A DNA stretch of 35,702 nucleotides, from positions 1 to 35,702 of the forward strand of contig JACRIJ010000106.1 of NCBI GenBank assembly GCA_016220095.1, written 5' to 3'. Below are positions 26,333 through 35,081 of the stretch, in pieces. Every line of letters starts with the position of its first letter. Position 1 is the stretch's first letter. Under the pieces are notes generated by a model. That model had not been told where the DNA came from and made no database searches. It worked only from the letters and a program-made list of their open reading frames with translations. The position numbers and the translations under genes are program-made. This DNA is from Planctomycetota bacterium. Lineage in GTDB: Bacteria > Planctomycetota > MHYJ01 > JACQXL01 > JACRIJ01.

Positions 26333-26934
26333 GTTATAAGATACAACAGGGGAAACAGGAACAGCCATATTATATCAACGAGATGCCAGTAAAGTCCGGC
26401 ATTTTCAAATCTTGCCGAATCGCCGGCATGGATAACGTTCTTTTTAAGCATAATCATCATCACAACGAGCAGAATAACGCCGGCAAATACGTGAAAAACG
26501 TGAAGCCCGGTCATCACATAATAAAGCCCGTAAAAAATATTTTCACCCGCGGGCAGTCCCGAAAGATGTTCTGAGCCGGGATAAATGCCGTGGCGGATCT
26601 TAGCCGACCATTCAAAATATTTATTGGCTATGAAAAAGATTCCCAGGGCTATGGTCAGTGATAACGACATCAGCGCGATCTTTCTGTCGCCCTTTTGCAC
26701 GCCCGCGACCGACACCGCCATAAACAGACTGCTTGTAAGGAGTATGACGGTATTCAGCGTACCCAGCGCAATATCAAGTCCGCCTGCCGCAAAATGAAAG
26801 TCTTCGGAATACTCCGAACGGTAAACGGCATAGAGCAAAAACAAGCCTCCGAAAAGCAGGAGTTCCGTAAACAGGAACAGCCACATTCCGAGTTTTGCGC
26901 CTGTATTATCTTTGGGCGTGTCAGTCATATTCAT
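26329..26934 (-). CDS. coxC: Cytochrome c oxidase subunit III
   Basis: 201 residues, five or so membrane helices, the usual length for the short bacterial subunit III. Family motifs include GMWLFLFTELLLFGGLF at the N-terminus, YYVMTGLHVFHVFAG near 140 and LYWHLVDIIWLFLFPLLY at the C-terminus. It supports proton uptake and turnover stability of subunit I. Both ends overlap neighbours by 4 nt (coxA stop upstream, coxD start downstream), so the three are translationally coupled. Confidence 0.95.
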   Translation of the reverse strand: MNMTDTPKDNTGAKLGMWLFLFTELLLFGGLFLLYAVYRSEYSEDFHFAAGGLDIALGTLNTVILLTSSLFMAVSVAGVQKGDRKIALMSLSLTIALGIFFIANKYFEWSAKIRHGIYPGSEHLSGLPAGENIFYGLYYVMTGLHVFHVFAGVILLVVMMIMLKKNVIHAGDSARFENAGLYWHLVDIIWLFLFPLLYLIT

Positions 26935-28511
26935 GAATTATAATCGTATGGCCCGCGGCTTATGACGGGGATCTGTTCAAAATTTTCTACGGGCGGCGGC
27001 GAAGGAATCTGCCATTCAAGCGTAAGACCGCCCCAGGGATTGCTTCCGGCGGAAGGCCCTTTCAGGAGCGCTTTAAGAAGATTAGCGAACATCAAAATCA
27101 ATCCAACCGCAAGTATCCACGAACCTATAGTGGAAATTAACTGCAAATTATGGAATTCCGGCAGATAGTCGTAATATCTCCTCGGCAGGCCCTGCCATCC
27201 GAGCACATACATGGGAAAATAAAGCACGTTGAAGCCTGCAATCAAAAAAAGCCAGGCGAGTTTCGCAGCGCCCTGGTTGTACATTTTCCCGAACATCTTG
27301 GGAAACCAGTAGTGCAAAGCCCCGAAAAAAATAAAACCCGCGCCGCCGAACATAGTATAATGAAAATGCCCCACAATAAAATAGGTGTCGTGTATATGCA
27401 CGTCCACGGCAAGCGCGGCATTCAGCAGGCCCGTAAGGCCTCCTATGGAAAACAGAAATATAAAGGAAAGCGCGTACAAAAGCGGCACGCTTAGGTCTAT
27501 TGACCCTTTATAAAGCGTCGCCACCCAATTGAATACTTTTATTCCGCTCGGCACTGCGACGAGAAAAGTCAGGAATGAAAAAATTATGCGCGCGGTATTG
27601 CTCATGCCGCTCGTGAACATGTGGTGGCCCCATACAAGGTAACCTACAAAAGCAATAGCCAGGCTGGAGAATGCTATTGCCTTGTATCCGAATATTTTCT
27701 TGTGCGCAAAAACCGGGATGATTTCCGATATTACGCCCATACCGGGTATTATCATTATATATACTGCAGGGTGCGAATATATCCAGAACATATGCTGGAA
27801 CAATAGCGGATCTCCGCCCTTAGCGGGGTCAAAAAGCCCTATGCCGAAATACCGTTCGGCAATTACAAGAAGCAGTGTTATGCCGAGCACGGGCGTTGCG
27901 AGAAGCTGTATCCATGAAGTAGCGTAAAGTGCCCAGGTAAAAAGCGGCAGGCGAAACCATGTCATGCCAGGGGCCTTCATCCTGTGAATTGTGGTAATAA
28001 AATTCAACCCGGTCAATATTGACGACCAGCCTATTATAAAAGCGGCTGACAGCCCGAGCGTAACATTTGTGCCTGTCCTTATGCTGTAAGGCACATAGAA
28101 AGTCCAACCGGTGTCAATTGCTCCGCTTCCGGCAAACAGCGACACCAGTGCAAGCACCCCGCCCGCGATGTAGCACCACCATGACAAAAGATTCAGGCGC
28201 GGAAAAGCCACATCTTTAGCGCCAAGCAGGATAGGCAGAAAGAAATTTCCAAACACTGCGGGTATGCCCGGAATTATGAAAAGGAAAATCATTATAACGC
28301 CGTGAAGGGTAAAAAGCGCGTTGTAAGTCTGCGCTTCCATTATGGTTTTACCCGGCGCAATCAGCTCCAGACGCATCAATAAACCGAGCACGACGCCGGA
28401 GCCGAAAAAAATCAGCATTGCCGCCAGGTACAAAACACCGATTCGTTTATGGTCGGTCGTAAACAGCCATGATTTGATACCGCGTTCAGCATTAAGATAG
28501 TTTGGATTCAT
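26931..28511 (-). CDS. coxA: Cytochrome c oxidase subunit I, A2-type
   Basis: 526 residues with about twelve membrane helices. The heme and CuB ligands are present: His in LFTLHGVIMIF, the HPAVY segment (about 247-251), the GHHMF pair, and HDTYFIVGHFHY. The region reads WIYSHPAVYIMIIPG: the Glu of mitochondrial-like A1 oxidases is replaced and the Tyr-Ser pair of the A2 subfamily is present. Rhodothermus marinus caa3, the partner of ACIII, is also A2. It reduces oxygen to water with proton pumping. The start lies 20 nt inside the end of the SCO gene, again indicating coupling. Confidence 0.96.
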   Translation of the reverse strand: MNPNYLNAERGIKSWLFTTDHKRIGVLYLAAMLIFFGSGVVLGLLMRLELIAPGKTIMEAQTYNALFTLHGVIMIFLFIIPGIPAVFGNFFLPILLGAKDVAFPRLNLLSWWCYIAGGVLALVSLFAGSGAIDTGWTFYVPYSIRTGTNVTLGLSAAFIIGWSSILTGLNFITTIHRMKAPGMTWFRLPLFTWALYATSWIQLLATPVLGITLLLVIAERYFGIGLFDPAKGGDPLLFQHMFWIYSHPAVYIMIIPGMGVISEIIPVFAHKKIFGYKAIAFSSLAIAFVGYLVWGHHMFTSGMSNTARIIFSFLTFLVAVPSGIKVFNWVATLYKGSIDLSVPLLYALSFIFLFSIGGLTGLLNAALAVDVHIHDTYFIVGHFHYTMFGGAGFIFFGALHYWFPKMFGKMYNQGAAKLAWLFLIAGFNVLYFPMYVLGWQGLPRRYYDYLPEFHNLQLISTIGSWILAVGLILMFANLLKALLKGPSAGSNPWGGLTLEWQIPSPPPVENFEQIPVISRGPYDYNS

Positions 28512-29304
28512 TTGGTGTGTTTTCCGGCGCCTTTCTTTTTTTCAACAGCTTATGCAATACCGTAAGATACAGTAAAAACATACCGAGCAGAAACAGGATG
28601 CCTATTCCTGCGACGCGAGTGATATTAAACACGTATTTCCTGCCGTCCGGGTCGTAACTGAAGCAGTACAGCAGAACCCTGCTGACCGTAGAACCTATGC
28701 GGCCTTCAGCCGCCTCAGTAAGCGCCATTTTTACGTCAAAAGGCAGAAAGGTTATTCCATAGATATAGCGAACGATTTTTCCATCCGGAGACAAAAACAT
28801 AATTACGCCCGTATGAAGAAAATCATTTCCCTGTTTTTTGAACTTAAAACCCGTTGCCGAGGTCAATGCGGCGATATTTGCCTTATCACCCGTAAGGAAT
28901 CTCCACGAGTTTTCAGGGAAATTCCTGCTGAAACCCGCCATATAGTTCTTTTTCTTCTCACTGCCCGTGACACTGGTGTCTGTTTCGTCAAAACTTATCG
29001 TAAGCACGTTAAAATCCTTACCGGGCTCTAACCGCACCTTATCAAGCACATCAACAAGGCCGCTTAACAAAGGATTGCATATGCCGGGACAGCGATAGTA
29101 CACGAAGGAAAGGATTGTGGGTTTGGTTATAAGAGATTTGAGATTTACGGATGTACCCTGCTCATCCTTAAAAATCAGGCTGTCAGGCACAAATTGGCCG
29201 AGCTTTTCCTCAATGCCGACATCATCTGATTCCTGGGCATATGCCGCATCCACTGAAACCAGAAAAGAAATCGCGTACAAACATAATACTAATAATTTTT
29301 TCAT
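28492..29304 (-). CDS. SCO1/SenC-type copper chaperone for CuA assembly
   Basis: 270 residues with an N-terminal signal (about 1-24), a thioredoxin-fold SCO domain, and a C-terminal membrane helix (about 228-250, IGILFLLGMFLLYLTV). Copper ligands are the CxxxC of YYRCPGICNP (about 74-80) and the His in FLHTGVIMF (near 161). It delivers copper to the CuA site of subunit II and heads the respiratory cluster. The protein has an anchor at the C-terminus, whereas the usual SCO is held at the N-terminus; after signal cleavage it would be tethered from the other end. Confidence 0.92.
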   Translation of the reverse strand: MKKLLVLCLYAISFLVSVDAAYAQESDDVGIEEKLGQFVPDSLIFKDEQGTSVNLKSLITKPTILSFVYYRCPGICNPLLSGLVDVLDKVRLEPGKDFNVLTISFDETDTSVTGSEKKKNYMAGFSRNFPENSWRFLTGDKANIAALTSATGFKFKKQGNDFLHTGVIMFLSPDGKIVRYIYGITFLPFDVKMALTEAAEGRIGSTVSRVLLYCFSYDPDGRKYVFNITRVAGIGILFLLGMFLLYLTVLHKLLKKRKAPENTPNESKLS

Positions 29305-29329
29305 AACCTGTTACTTTCTGCCAGGCAAC

Positions 29330-29357
29330 ATTGTAACAATTACAAACGAAAAAGCAA
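29330..29357 (-). promoter_or_regulatory. Promoter for the SCO-cox-act cluster
   Basis: On the minus strand TTGCTT (29352-29357) and TACAAT (29330-29335) are spaced by 16 bp, about 25 bp before the SCO start codon, in the only non-coding gap upstream. It would drive a transcript of about 14 kb, unless the repeat islands hold further promoters. Confidence 0.55.
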
Positions 29358-29380
29358 TAGTTTTGTAAGAAACGCAGTCA

Positions 29381-30046
29381 TTAAATACCAATTTCAGCTT
29401 CATACGGTATCCCAATATTTTCCACCGTTATTTTGCCGCAGAATTTTCCGGCCTTTGACAGGCCGGTTTTCATCTTATGAAAAGTTACAGTCACATGCGC
29501 CTTGACGGCAGTGCCATGAACTTCGCCTGTTGTCGGATTTACCCCCGTAGGCGCGTCAACGGCGATTACCTGCCTGCCCGAATCGTTAATCCTTTTAACT
29601 ATTGACAAGTAAGGTTCTCTTAAATCACCTTTCAAACCTGTGCCGAACATGCCGTCAACGATAACGTCTGATTTCCGGATTATATCGTCAAGGTCATTTA
29701 CAGATTGAACATCCGTAATTACCGAAATCTCAAGATTATTCCTCAAGTTTTTTATAATTTGCCAGTTAGCCGAGGCTTCAGGAGTACGTATTTTTTCAGG
29801 GGCTCCCGCAAAGACGAGGCATACAAATATTCCATGCAAAGACAGATGACGCGCGGCAACGAACGCATCGCCGCCGTTATTGCCCGGGCCGGCAATGACG
29901 CAGACGCTTTTAGCGGTTGTATTCTGTATAACATACCGCGCCACGGCCGCGCCGGCGTTTTCCATAAGGACAAGGCGCGGAATGCCGAGTTTTTCGGTAT
30001 TGGCATCAATCATGGACATCTGTTCGGAAGTGATGGTTTTAAGCAT
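29381..30046 (-). CDS. nnrE: NAD(P)H-hydrate epimerase (YjeF N-terminal domain)
   Basis: 221 residues from ATG 30046 (MLKTITSEQM). The open frame extends 36 codons further, but those codons come from a 27-bp GC-rich tandem repeat and are unlikely to be translated. The family signatures are clear: MENAGAAVARY, AGPGNNGGDAFVAARHL (about residues 58-74) and VDGMFGTGLKGDLREPY, followed by VDAPTGVNPTTGEV. It interconverts R and S forms of damaged NAD(P)HX for repair. The C-terminal ADP-dependent dehydratase half of full-length YjeF is absent, so repair needs a separate dehydratase. No good ribosome site is seen at this start. Confidence 0.9.
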   Translation of the reverse strand: MLKTITSEQMSMIDANTEKLGIPRLVLMENAGAAVARYVIQNTTAKSVCVIAGPGNNGGDAFVAARHLSLHGIFVCLVFAGAPEKIRTPEASANWQIIKNLRNNLEISVITDVQSVNDLDDIIRKSDVIVDGMFGTGLKGDLREPYLSIVKRINDSGRQVIAVDAPTGVNPTTGEVHGTAVKAHVTVTFHKMKTGLSKAGKFCGKITVENIGIPYEAEIGI

Positions 30047-30061
30047 TTGTTTAATTGCCGT

Positions 30062-30142
30062 CCGTAGGGGCGGGGTGACCCCGCCCATCCGTGGGGACGG
30101 GGTAACCTCGCCCATCCGTGGGGGCGGGGTAACCCCGCCCGT
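30062..30142. repeat. Three tandem 27-bp GC-rich hairpin repeats
   Basis: Units 30062-30088, 30089-30115 and 30116-30142 are nearly identical and each contains a GGCGGGGT/ACCCCGCC-type stem. They lie between the release-factor-like gene and nnrE. The array could fold into strong RNA hairpins in the leader of nnrE. Confidence 0.85.
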
Positions 30143-30157
30143 ACAAAATTTCAATGA

Positions 30158-30580
30158 TTAATTATCGGAATTATCCATGCGAAACGAACGCGATTTTTTC
30201 TTTTCCGAATGCATGCGCTTATCTTCCAGCATTTTTAATTTTGAGCGCTTTGATCTTTTTCGTTTCTGCCTGCGGATTTTTTCAATCTCCTGCTGTCTGG
30301 CGCTCTGCCTGCCGAGGACCATCTGTTCTATTTTTTCAACAAGCAACCTTCGGGCAATGAACCTGTTTAAGGACTGCGAACGTTCCTGCTGGCACTTCAC
30401 CTCAATACCCGTAGGAATATGCTTGAGATACACGCAGGTGGAAGTTTTATTGACGTGCTGGCCGCCTTTGCCGCCGGAACGGACGAATTTCTCCTCTATA
30501 TCCCTTTCAAAAATGCCGAGTTTGTGCATCTTTTCAAAGAGAAGCTGTTCTTTTTGCGGATTAACATTATAAATATTCAT
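30158..30580 (-). CDS. Stand-alone GGQ peptide-release-factor-like protein
   Basis: 140 residues comprising only the catalytic domain of class I release factors: RSGGKGGQHVNKTSTCVYL (about 34-52) with the GGQ that triggers peptidyl-tRNA hydrolysis, then PTGIEVKCQQERSQSLNRF (about 55-73), which is RF1/RF2-like. The codon-recognition domains are missing. The C-terminus is a long Arg/Lys-rich tail (RRQKRKRSKRSKLK) like the ribosome-anchoring tails of ArfB and MTRFR-type rescue factors. It probably frees stalled ribosomes. The RF1-like middle part makes it closer to the MTRFR/C12orf65 group than to ArfB; that choice is tentative. Confidence 0.85.
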   Translation of the reverse strand: MNIYNVNPQKEQLLFEKMHKLGIFERDIEEKFVRSGGKGGQHVNKTSTCVYLKHIPTGIEVKCQQERSQSLNRFIARRLLVEKIEQMVLGRQSARQQEIEKIRRQKRKRSKRSKLKMLEDKRMHSEKKKSRSFRMDNSDN

Positions 30581-30834
30581 AACGGCTAAACAACCAAACT
30601 ATTTATACAACGGAACGACGACGATTTTTAACAGGGACTACATGAGACCTTAGGAGACTGAGAACGCTTTCTAAACAACAGATTACGCAGATTTACTATT
30701 GCAAATTGAAAACTGTAAATTTCAAATTATAAATCCCTTTCGTGAAGAACAAGAACCGGGAAATCGGCAACGGGAACCGGAGAATGTCCTTCGTTCTCCA
30801 TTTTTCATTCTTCATGCTTCGCATAGACAGCCCG
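30581..30834. other. Gap between pcp and the release-factor-like gene
   Basis: 254 bp of AT-rich sequence with fragments of dispersed motifs (for example ACAGATTACGCAGATT near 30678). No gene, terminator or strong promoter is visible to me. Confidence 0.4.
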
Positions 30835-31428
30835 CTACTGCGTTACGGCACTCACAATGATTTCCACTGCCTTTTTTGAAATTTCTATCGGCAGGCCTTT
30901 GTCGGCCTCAAGTGCCGGAAGATGGACAAAGCCGGCAATAAAATTCTTTTTACTCAGGCTCCTGTAATACATCATCTGGTAATATATGTTATTGCAGAGA
31001 TAACCGCCGGCGTCGTTTGATATTTCAACGGGTATCAGTTTTTTTTGGAGCGCTTTTCGGATCTTGTCCAGAGGCAGGCGCGACCAATAGACGTCATCGC
31101 CTTTTTTCTGAATAATTTCATTGTCGGCAAGGGAACCGTTGTTATCTCTAAGAGAAACATCCTGCCAGTTGCTCGCAAATTTTTCCAATCGTATCTTATT
31201 GCTTTCCGACATGCCGAAGCAGATGATAATTGCGGGCTTAAGTTTGACAATCAACGCCTTAAGCGCGGGAAAGGCCTTATCCCAGAGGACAGGCAATTGG
31301 GCGCAGTATATTTTATGACCGGATATTTCCGTATTATGAAGGCCCTGAATGGCATCATGGGAAACGTTATAGGAATATTTCCCAAAAGGTTCAAAACCGG
31401 TTAAAAGTATATTTTTGAGTTTTTTCAT
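30835..31428 (-). CDS. pcp: Pyroglutamyl-peptidase I
   Basis: 197 residues, close to the family norm of about 200-215. It removes N-terminal pyroglutamate from peptides in the cytoplasm. Seen here are LLTGFEPFG at the N-terminus, the catalytic Glu in SNKIRLEKFASN (near 82), the nucleophilic Cys in SNDAGGYLCNNIYY (near 145) and the catalytic His in GFVHLPAL (near 168), the full Cys-His-Glu triad. The Asn-Asp before AGGYLC replaces the usual SNTAGTYVC wording. It stands alone between two gaps, so its transcription is likely independent. Confidence 0.9.
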   Translation of the reverse strand: MKKLKNILLTGFEPFGKYSYNVSHDAIQGLHNTEISGHKIYCAQLPVLWDKAFPALKALIVKLKPAIIICFGMSESNKIRLEKFASNWQDVSLRDNNGSLADNEIIQKKGDDVYWSRLPLDKIRKALQKKLIPVEISNDAGGYLCNNIYYQMMYYRSLSKKNFIAGFVHLPALEADKGLPIEISKKAVEIIVSAVTQ

Positions 31429-31646
31429 AAATTCATCCGTTTAATGTTTTACGTTTTTTGCCACGAAGACGCGAAGTCACGAAAATTTACAAAAAAGCGC
31501 CCCACAGTCGACGTCGTATCCTGTACATCCTGCCCTGAGCGTATAGCGAAAGGCGCCCTCGCTGCTAAAATCTTCTGCGTAAAATGCGCAGAAGTTGAGG
31601 ACTTAGACTCTAACGTATTATATTAAAACAAGCTGTTCAAAGCAAG
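31429..31646. other. Upstream region of pcp and distal part of the cytochrome gene tail
   Basis: It includes a CACGAAG-type tract (31460-31480), a GCGTATAGCGAAAGGCGCC segment like the GCTACGGCTCAGG motif at 9470, and AT-rich DNA leading to the terminator at 31647. No gene is evident. Confidence 0.45.
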
Positions 31647-31681
31647 AAAAAAAAAGGGAGGCGCTTTTGAAAGCGCCTCCC
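31647..31681 (-). terminator. Rho-independent terminator of the multiheme cytochrome gene
   Basis: The hairpin 31656-31681 has an almost perfect stem (GGGAGGCGCTTT on the minus strand pairing with AAAGCGCCTCCC). It is followed on that strand by nine T residues (31655-31647). It lies about 60 bp after the stop codon of the 14-heme protein and is the clearest terminator in the window. Confidence 0.92.
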
Positions 31682-31742
31682 GTAGGTTGCGTATGGCAGT
31701 TTAATATTTAACGTTCTGCCATTTCATAAAATGGAGGTGATG

Positions 31743-34700
31743 TTAATCTGACCATTCGTCGCCGGGGGCAGTCCATGTATTGTCGGCAGTAAGTTTCCTT
31801 CCGAGCGCCTGCCAACTGAGTCTCAAAACCTGGATCGCGTAGGCAGTGTTATGGAAACCTGCTGCCGCGTCGTGTTCGAAAAGCACGAAGTTTCTGGCAG
31901 CTTTTGCGGCGTCCGCATCAGGTACCGTAGCTTCTACTGTGCCCATTCCCCAGTAAGGGTTCCCGCCCTTCCAGGTGAAATTGAATCCCAGGTCAGCGCC
32001 GATGCCGGAAGTTATTCCATCGTCATCGTAATCGCCGTCTGTAAGACCATCCAGAACACGTTCCATTAAACCTTCATACTCCTCTTCAATTGTGCCGATA
32101 GTGCCGTTACCATCATAGTCGCCCCGAGCCGGCCTTTCAAAAGTTGGTGTAGCCGCTCCGCCCCATTCATCCCAATTACTGTCTCCGGAATGGCACTTCG
32201 CGCATACTTCAATTTTAGGTTCCCACGTATGAGGTTCGCCAGTATTACCTTTATACATGTGGCAGGTAACACAGCTGTTAAATTCATCTTCACCCGGCAG
32301 AATAAACGATTCTGTCGCGTGATAGGAGTCGCTAATTGTAGATTCCGTCAACGAACCTGTGGAGAAAGATGTAACCGCGCCGAAACCAAGTACTGTTTCA
32401 GACTGGTTGCCGACATGCGGCGTATCTGTCAATCTCCATTCAAGTGACGTCGTATTCCATTTTGCAACGGCGCCTGTTTCAGGGTTGCTACGGCGTGAGT
32501 TATGGCACATGACGCATATACGAGCCTTACCTACGTTTACGTAAGAAGAGCCCTCAGGTATCATTGCCGTGCCTGACACACGCAGTTGTTTTGCGGCCAT
32601 CTGCTCGCCAAAATGCGGATAGTGGCATGCGACGCATGTCTGTGGTTGACGACCGGTAAAAGTATCCGCTTCACTGGCTGAAAGGGCTGATTTGCCCGCT
32701 ATTTTTTCCGCAATAAATCTCTGCCCTACGTGGCATTGTAAACAACCAGCGCTACCTTCGCCATAATCCGCAAATTCAATTGTTCCTCCTCCGAAAACTC
32801 CGTGACCTGATGTCTGCCATTCATAATAAGTGCCGAGATGGCAGTCACCGCATGTCTCAGCGGCGTCAAACCGCGAGAGACTGCTAAGCGACGCGGGAGA
32901 ATGGCAGGTGCCGCAGGAGTTTATATAAGGCGTAGGCATCGCACTGCTTGGTTTTACACCCATGGTGCTGAACCTTGACGGAACCATAAATGTGTGGGAA
33001 GTAATATCGCCTTCCCAGTAAATATTGTCTTCGTCAGTTGATTCGCCAGTTGCCTTGGCAAGGAGAAAACCTTCAGTTCCTGCGCCGGATTTAGCTGTCT
33101 TTGTCATGTGACATTTAATGCAAGGCGTTACGGAACCGCTCATTGACGTACCGACTTTTTCTATCATGTGTCCGGTAACTCCTCCGTTATGGGAATGGCA
33201 ACGGCCGCAAAGTTCGCTGTCCGGTTCTACGGAATATTTCATCTGGTGCAAACGGTCATTTGAATGCAGTTCATGACAGTCATAACATGTCACAAGATAT
33301 CTGCCATTCTTAGAATGCTGTGATTTCAGGAAATCCGCATACTGCTGATGGTGGCTTGAAGAATGCATGCCATCAAGTTCGTACCATATATTGGAGCCAT
33401 CAGGGCCTTTCCTGGTGGTATTGTTTGTCAAGTAATCTTTTCTGCGAACGCCGGGTTTCGGCATCAGGTTGGACTGATTCAGAGGCTGTTCATTGCCTGC
33501 CAGATCCGTGCCTAAGCCGTTTCCTTTGGGCCTGTCATGGCAGAAACCGCAGATCATATTCGCTCTTTCAGGCGTAATCTTGCCCGGGTTAACTATATCT
33601 TTCGCTCCGTTTTGAGCGGAATGTTCCGAGCCGGGTCCGTGGCATGTTTCACAGCCGATGTTGATTTCATCGTTATTGCCGTCGCCGTCAATATCATAAT
33701 TTGAATCATCATCATCAACCGCATCGGCAATCCATTCGCCGGTATCGGCATCCGCGGACAGCGCATAACCGTTGAAATGGCATCCCGCGCACTGCGCTTC
33801 AAATGTCTTTGTAACGGCAGGCGCCGCGATTACGTCATCCACAGTACCGTACGTAGTATCTACGCCGGATGACCAAAACTGATCGCCCTTATAATCTATC
33901 CAGACCCTGCGAGTCCTGTCGTAGTTATCATCACTGCCTTGTGTCTGATACTGCAGGAAGAAGTAGTGGCCGTTTCTCGTTGCAAGCGTTGACGGGACTT
34001 TAAGCAGGTATCTCTGTTTATACACGGCACCGCCGTAAGTCAAAGCGACTTCAAACGTTGCGAAATTATTCGCATCCGCGGCATTTAACGCGTTTTCAAA
34101 CGTAATCTTGTATTTTGAATCCGCTGAATCCTGCCAGAGGTACGTCTTGTAATAAACCGTACCGCCGCCTGTTTCGCCTTCATAAATCTTGAATTTGTCA
34201 TTGCCACGGGTGGAATCATAGTCTTCAAAGAAAAGTACCGTGACGCCCGTATCGCTGTACGCGGCGGCTGAGGTAAATTTATCAAGACTTTCGTTAAACT
34301 GAGGATATTTTGACACATCCTGCAGAGCGCTGTCCGTAGCCGGAACGTGTATTCCGTTCGGATGAGCTGTCATCTTGAAATTCGTATAATCATCATGGCA
34401 CGCGAGGCATGCTGTCGTACCGATATACGCGGCTGAATTTGACGGTGAATCCGACAAACCTATTGCCAAGGTCTTACCGGACAAATCCGACCATTTCTTC
34501 GCGTCCCTGCACTGGTCTCCGCCAGGGAGATAGCTGTCGCCCACAGGACCAGCTACATAAACAAAATACTTTTTCATCATAATAGTTGAAAAAGTAAACG
34601 CACCATTGGCATCCGTCGTGACGCTGTCAATGGAAGTGGTGTTGTTATCAACCGCATCTTCCAAAGGTTCGTCATACTTGCCGGCTTCATTGCTGTTTAC

Positions 34701-35081
34701 CTGGGCATTAACAATCGTTGAAGTGTTAACCATGCTTGCAGGTATCAGGTACACGGCGGCATTCTCAATGCCGGCGCCAAGTCCATTCAGGACTACGCCT
34801 GAAAAACCGGCAACCTCTGTATCCTGATCTTCGTCCTCATCGCTTTCTTCAGAAGCGATATCATCTTCCTCGTCTCCTTCGTCCTCGCTATCACCATAAT
34901 TATAATAATAATAATTATAGTTGTTCGTCGTGTCCCCCAAAGTACCTCCGGTACCCGTCGTAGTCGTCGTGGTCGTCAGCAAATCGTTCTCGTCATCGCT
35001 ATTCTGGGCACAGCCCATAAGAGAACCTACGACCAACCCCCCAAATATTGCTATCATCAGTAGTCTGTTGAACCACTTCAT
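31743..35081 (-). CDS. 14-heme c-type cytochrome lipoprotein
   Basis: 1112 residues. GGAGG lies 10 nt before ATG 35081. A lipoprotein signal ends in LMGC (about residue 24), so the mature protein is lipid-anchored. Next comes a Thr run, an Asn/Tyr stretch and a very acidic Asp/Glu segment (to about 95), then a carboxypeptidase-regulatory-like beta domain (about 95-200). From residue about 225 to 965 I count 14 CxxCH motifs, among them CLACH, CETCH, CGFCH, CYDCH, CGRCH, CIKCH, CGDCH, CLQCH, CVACH and CVMCH. Several have extra His (HSSSHH, SQHSKNGRY) that may serve as distal ligands. It probably moves electrons across the periplasm or at the cell surface; the partner is unknown. Monocistronic, with its own terminator. 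Confidence 0.93.
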   Translation of the reverse strand: MKWFNRLLMIAIFGGLVVGSLMGCAQNSDDENDLLTTTTTTTGTGGTLGDTTNNYNYYYYNYGDSEDEGDEEDDIASEESDEDEDQDTEVAGFSGVVLNGLGAGIENAAVYLIPASMVNTSTIVNAQVNSNEAGKYDEPLEDAVDNNTTSIDSVTTDANGAFTFSTIMMKKYFVYVAGPVGDSYLPGGDQCRDAKKWSDLSGKTLAIGLSDSPSNSAAYIGTTACLACHDDYTNFKMTAHPNGIHVPATDSALQDVSKYPQFNESLDKFTSAAAYSDTGVTVLFFEDYDSTRGNDKFKIYEGETGGGTVYYKTYLWQDSADSKYKITFENALNAADANNFATFEVALTYGGAVYKQRYLLKVPSTLATRNGHYFFLQYQTQGSDDNYDRTRRVWIDYKGDQFWSSGVDTTYGTVDDVIAAPAVTKTFEAQCAGCHFNGYALSADADTGEWIADAVDDDDSNYDIDGDGNNDEINIGCETCHGPGSEHSAQNGAKDIVNPGKITPERANMICGFCHDRPKGNGLGTDLAGNEQPLNQSNLMPKPGVRRKDYLTNNTTRKGPDGSNIWYELDGMHSSSHHQQYADFLKSQHSKNGRYLVTCYDCHELHSNDRLHQMKYSVEPDSELCGRCHSHNGGVTGHMIEKVGTSMSGSVTPCIKCHMTKTAKSGAGTEGFLLAKATGESTDEDNIYWEGDITSHTFMVPSRFSTMGVKPSSAMPTPYINSCGTCHSPASLSSLSRFDAAETCGDCHLGTYYEWQTSGHGVFGGGTIEFADYGEGSAGCLQCHVGQRFIAEKIAGKSALSASEADTFTGRQPQTCVACHYPHFGEQMAAKQLRVSGTAMIPEGSSYVNVGKARICVMCHNSRRSNPETGAVAKWNTTSLEWRLTDTPHVGNQSETVLGFGAVTSFSTGSLTESTISDSYHATESFILPGEDEFNSCVTCHMYKGNTGEPHTWEPKIEVCAKCHSGDSNWDEWGGAATPTFERPARGDYDGNGTIGTIEEEYEGLMERVLDGLTDGDYDDDGITSGIGADLGFNFTWKGGNPYWGMGTVEATVPDADAAKAARNFVLFEHDAAAGFHNTAYAIQVLRLSWQALGRKLTADNTWTAPGDEWSD

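Noticed and set aside
30062..30142. Looks at first like a short CRISPR-type array
   Set aside because: Units abut with no unique spacers and are internally palindromic; no cas gene is present in the window.
15351..35081. Long plus-strand open frames throughout the cytochrome and oxidase genes
   Set aside because: They are antisense shadows of clearly recognised minus-strand genes and carry no family motifs.
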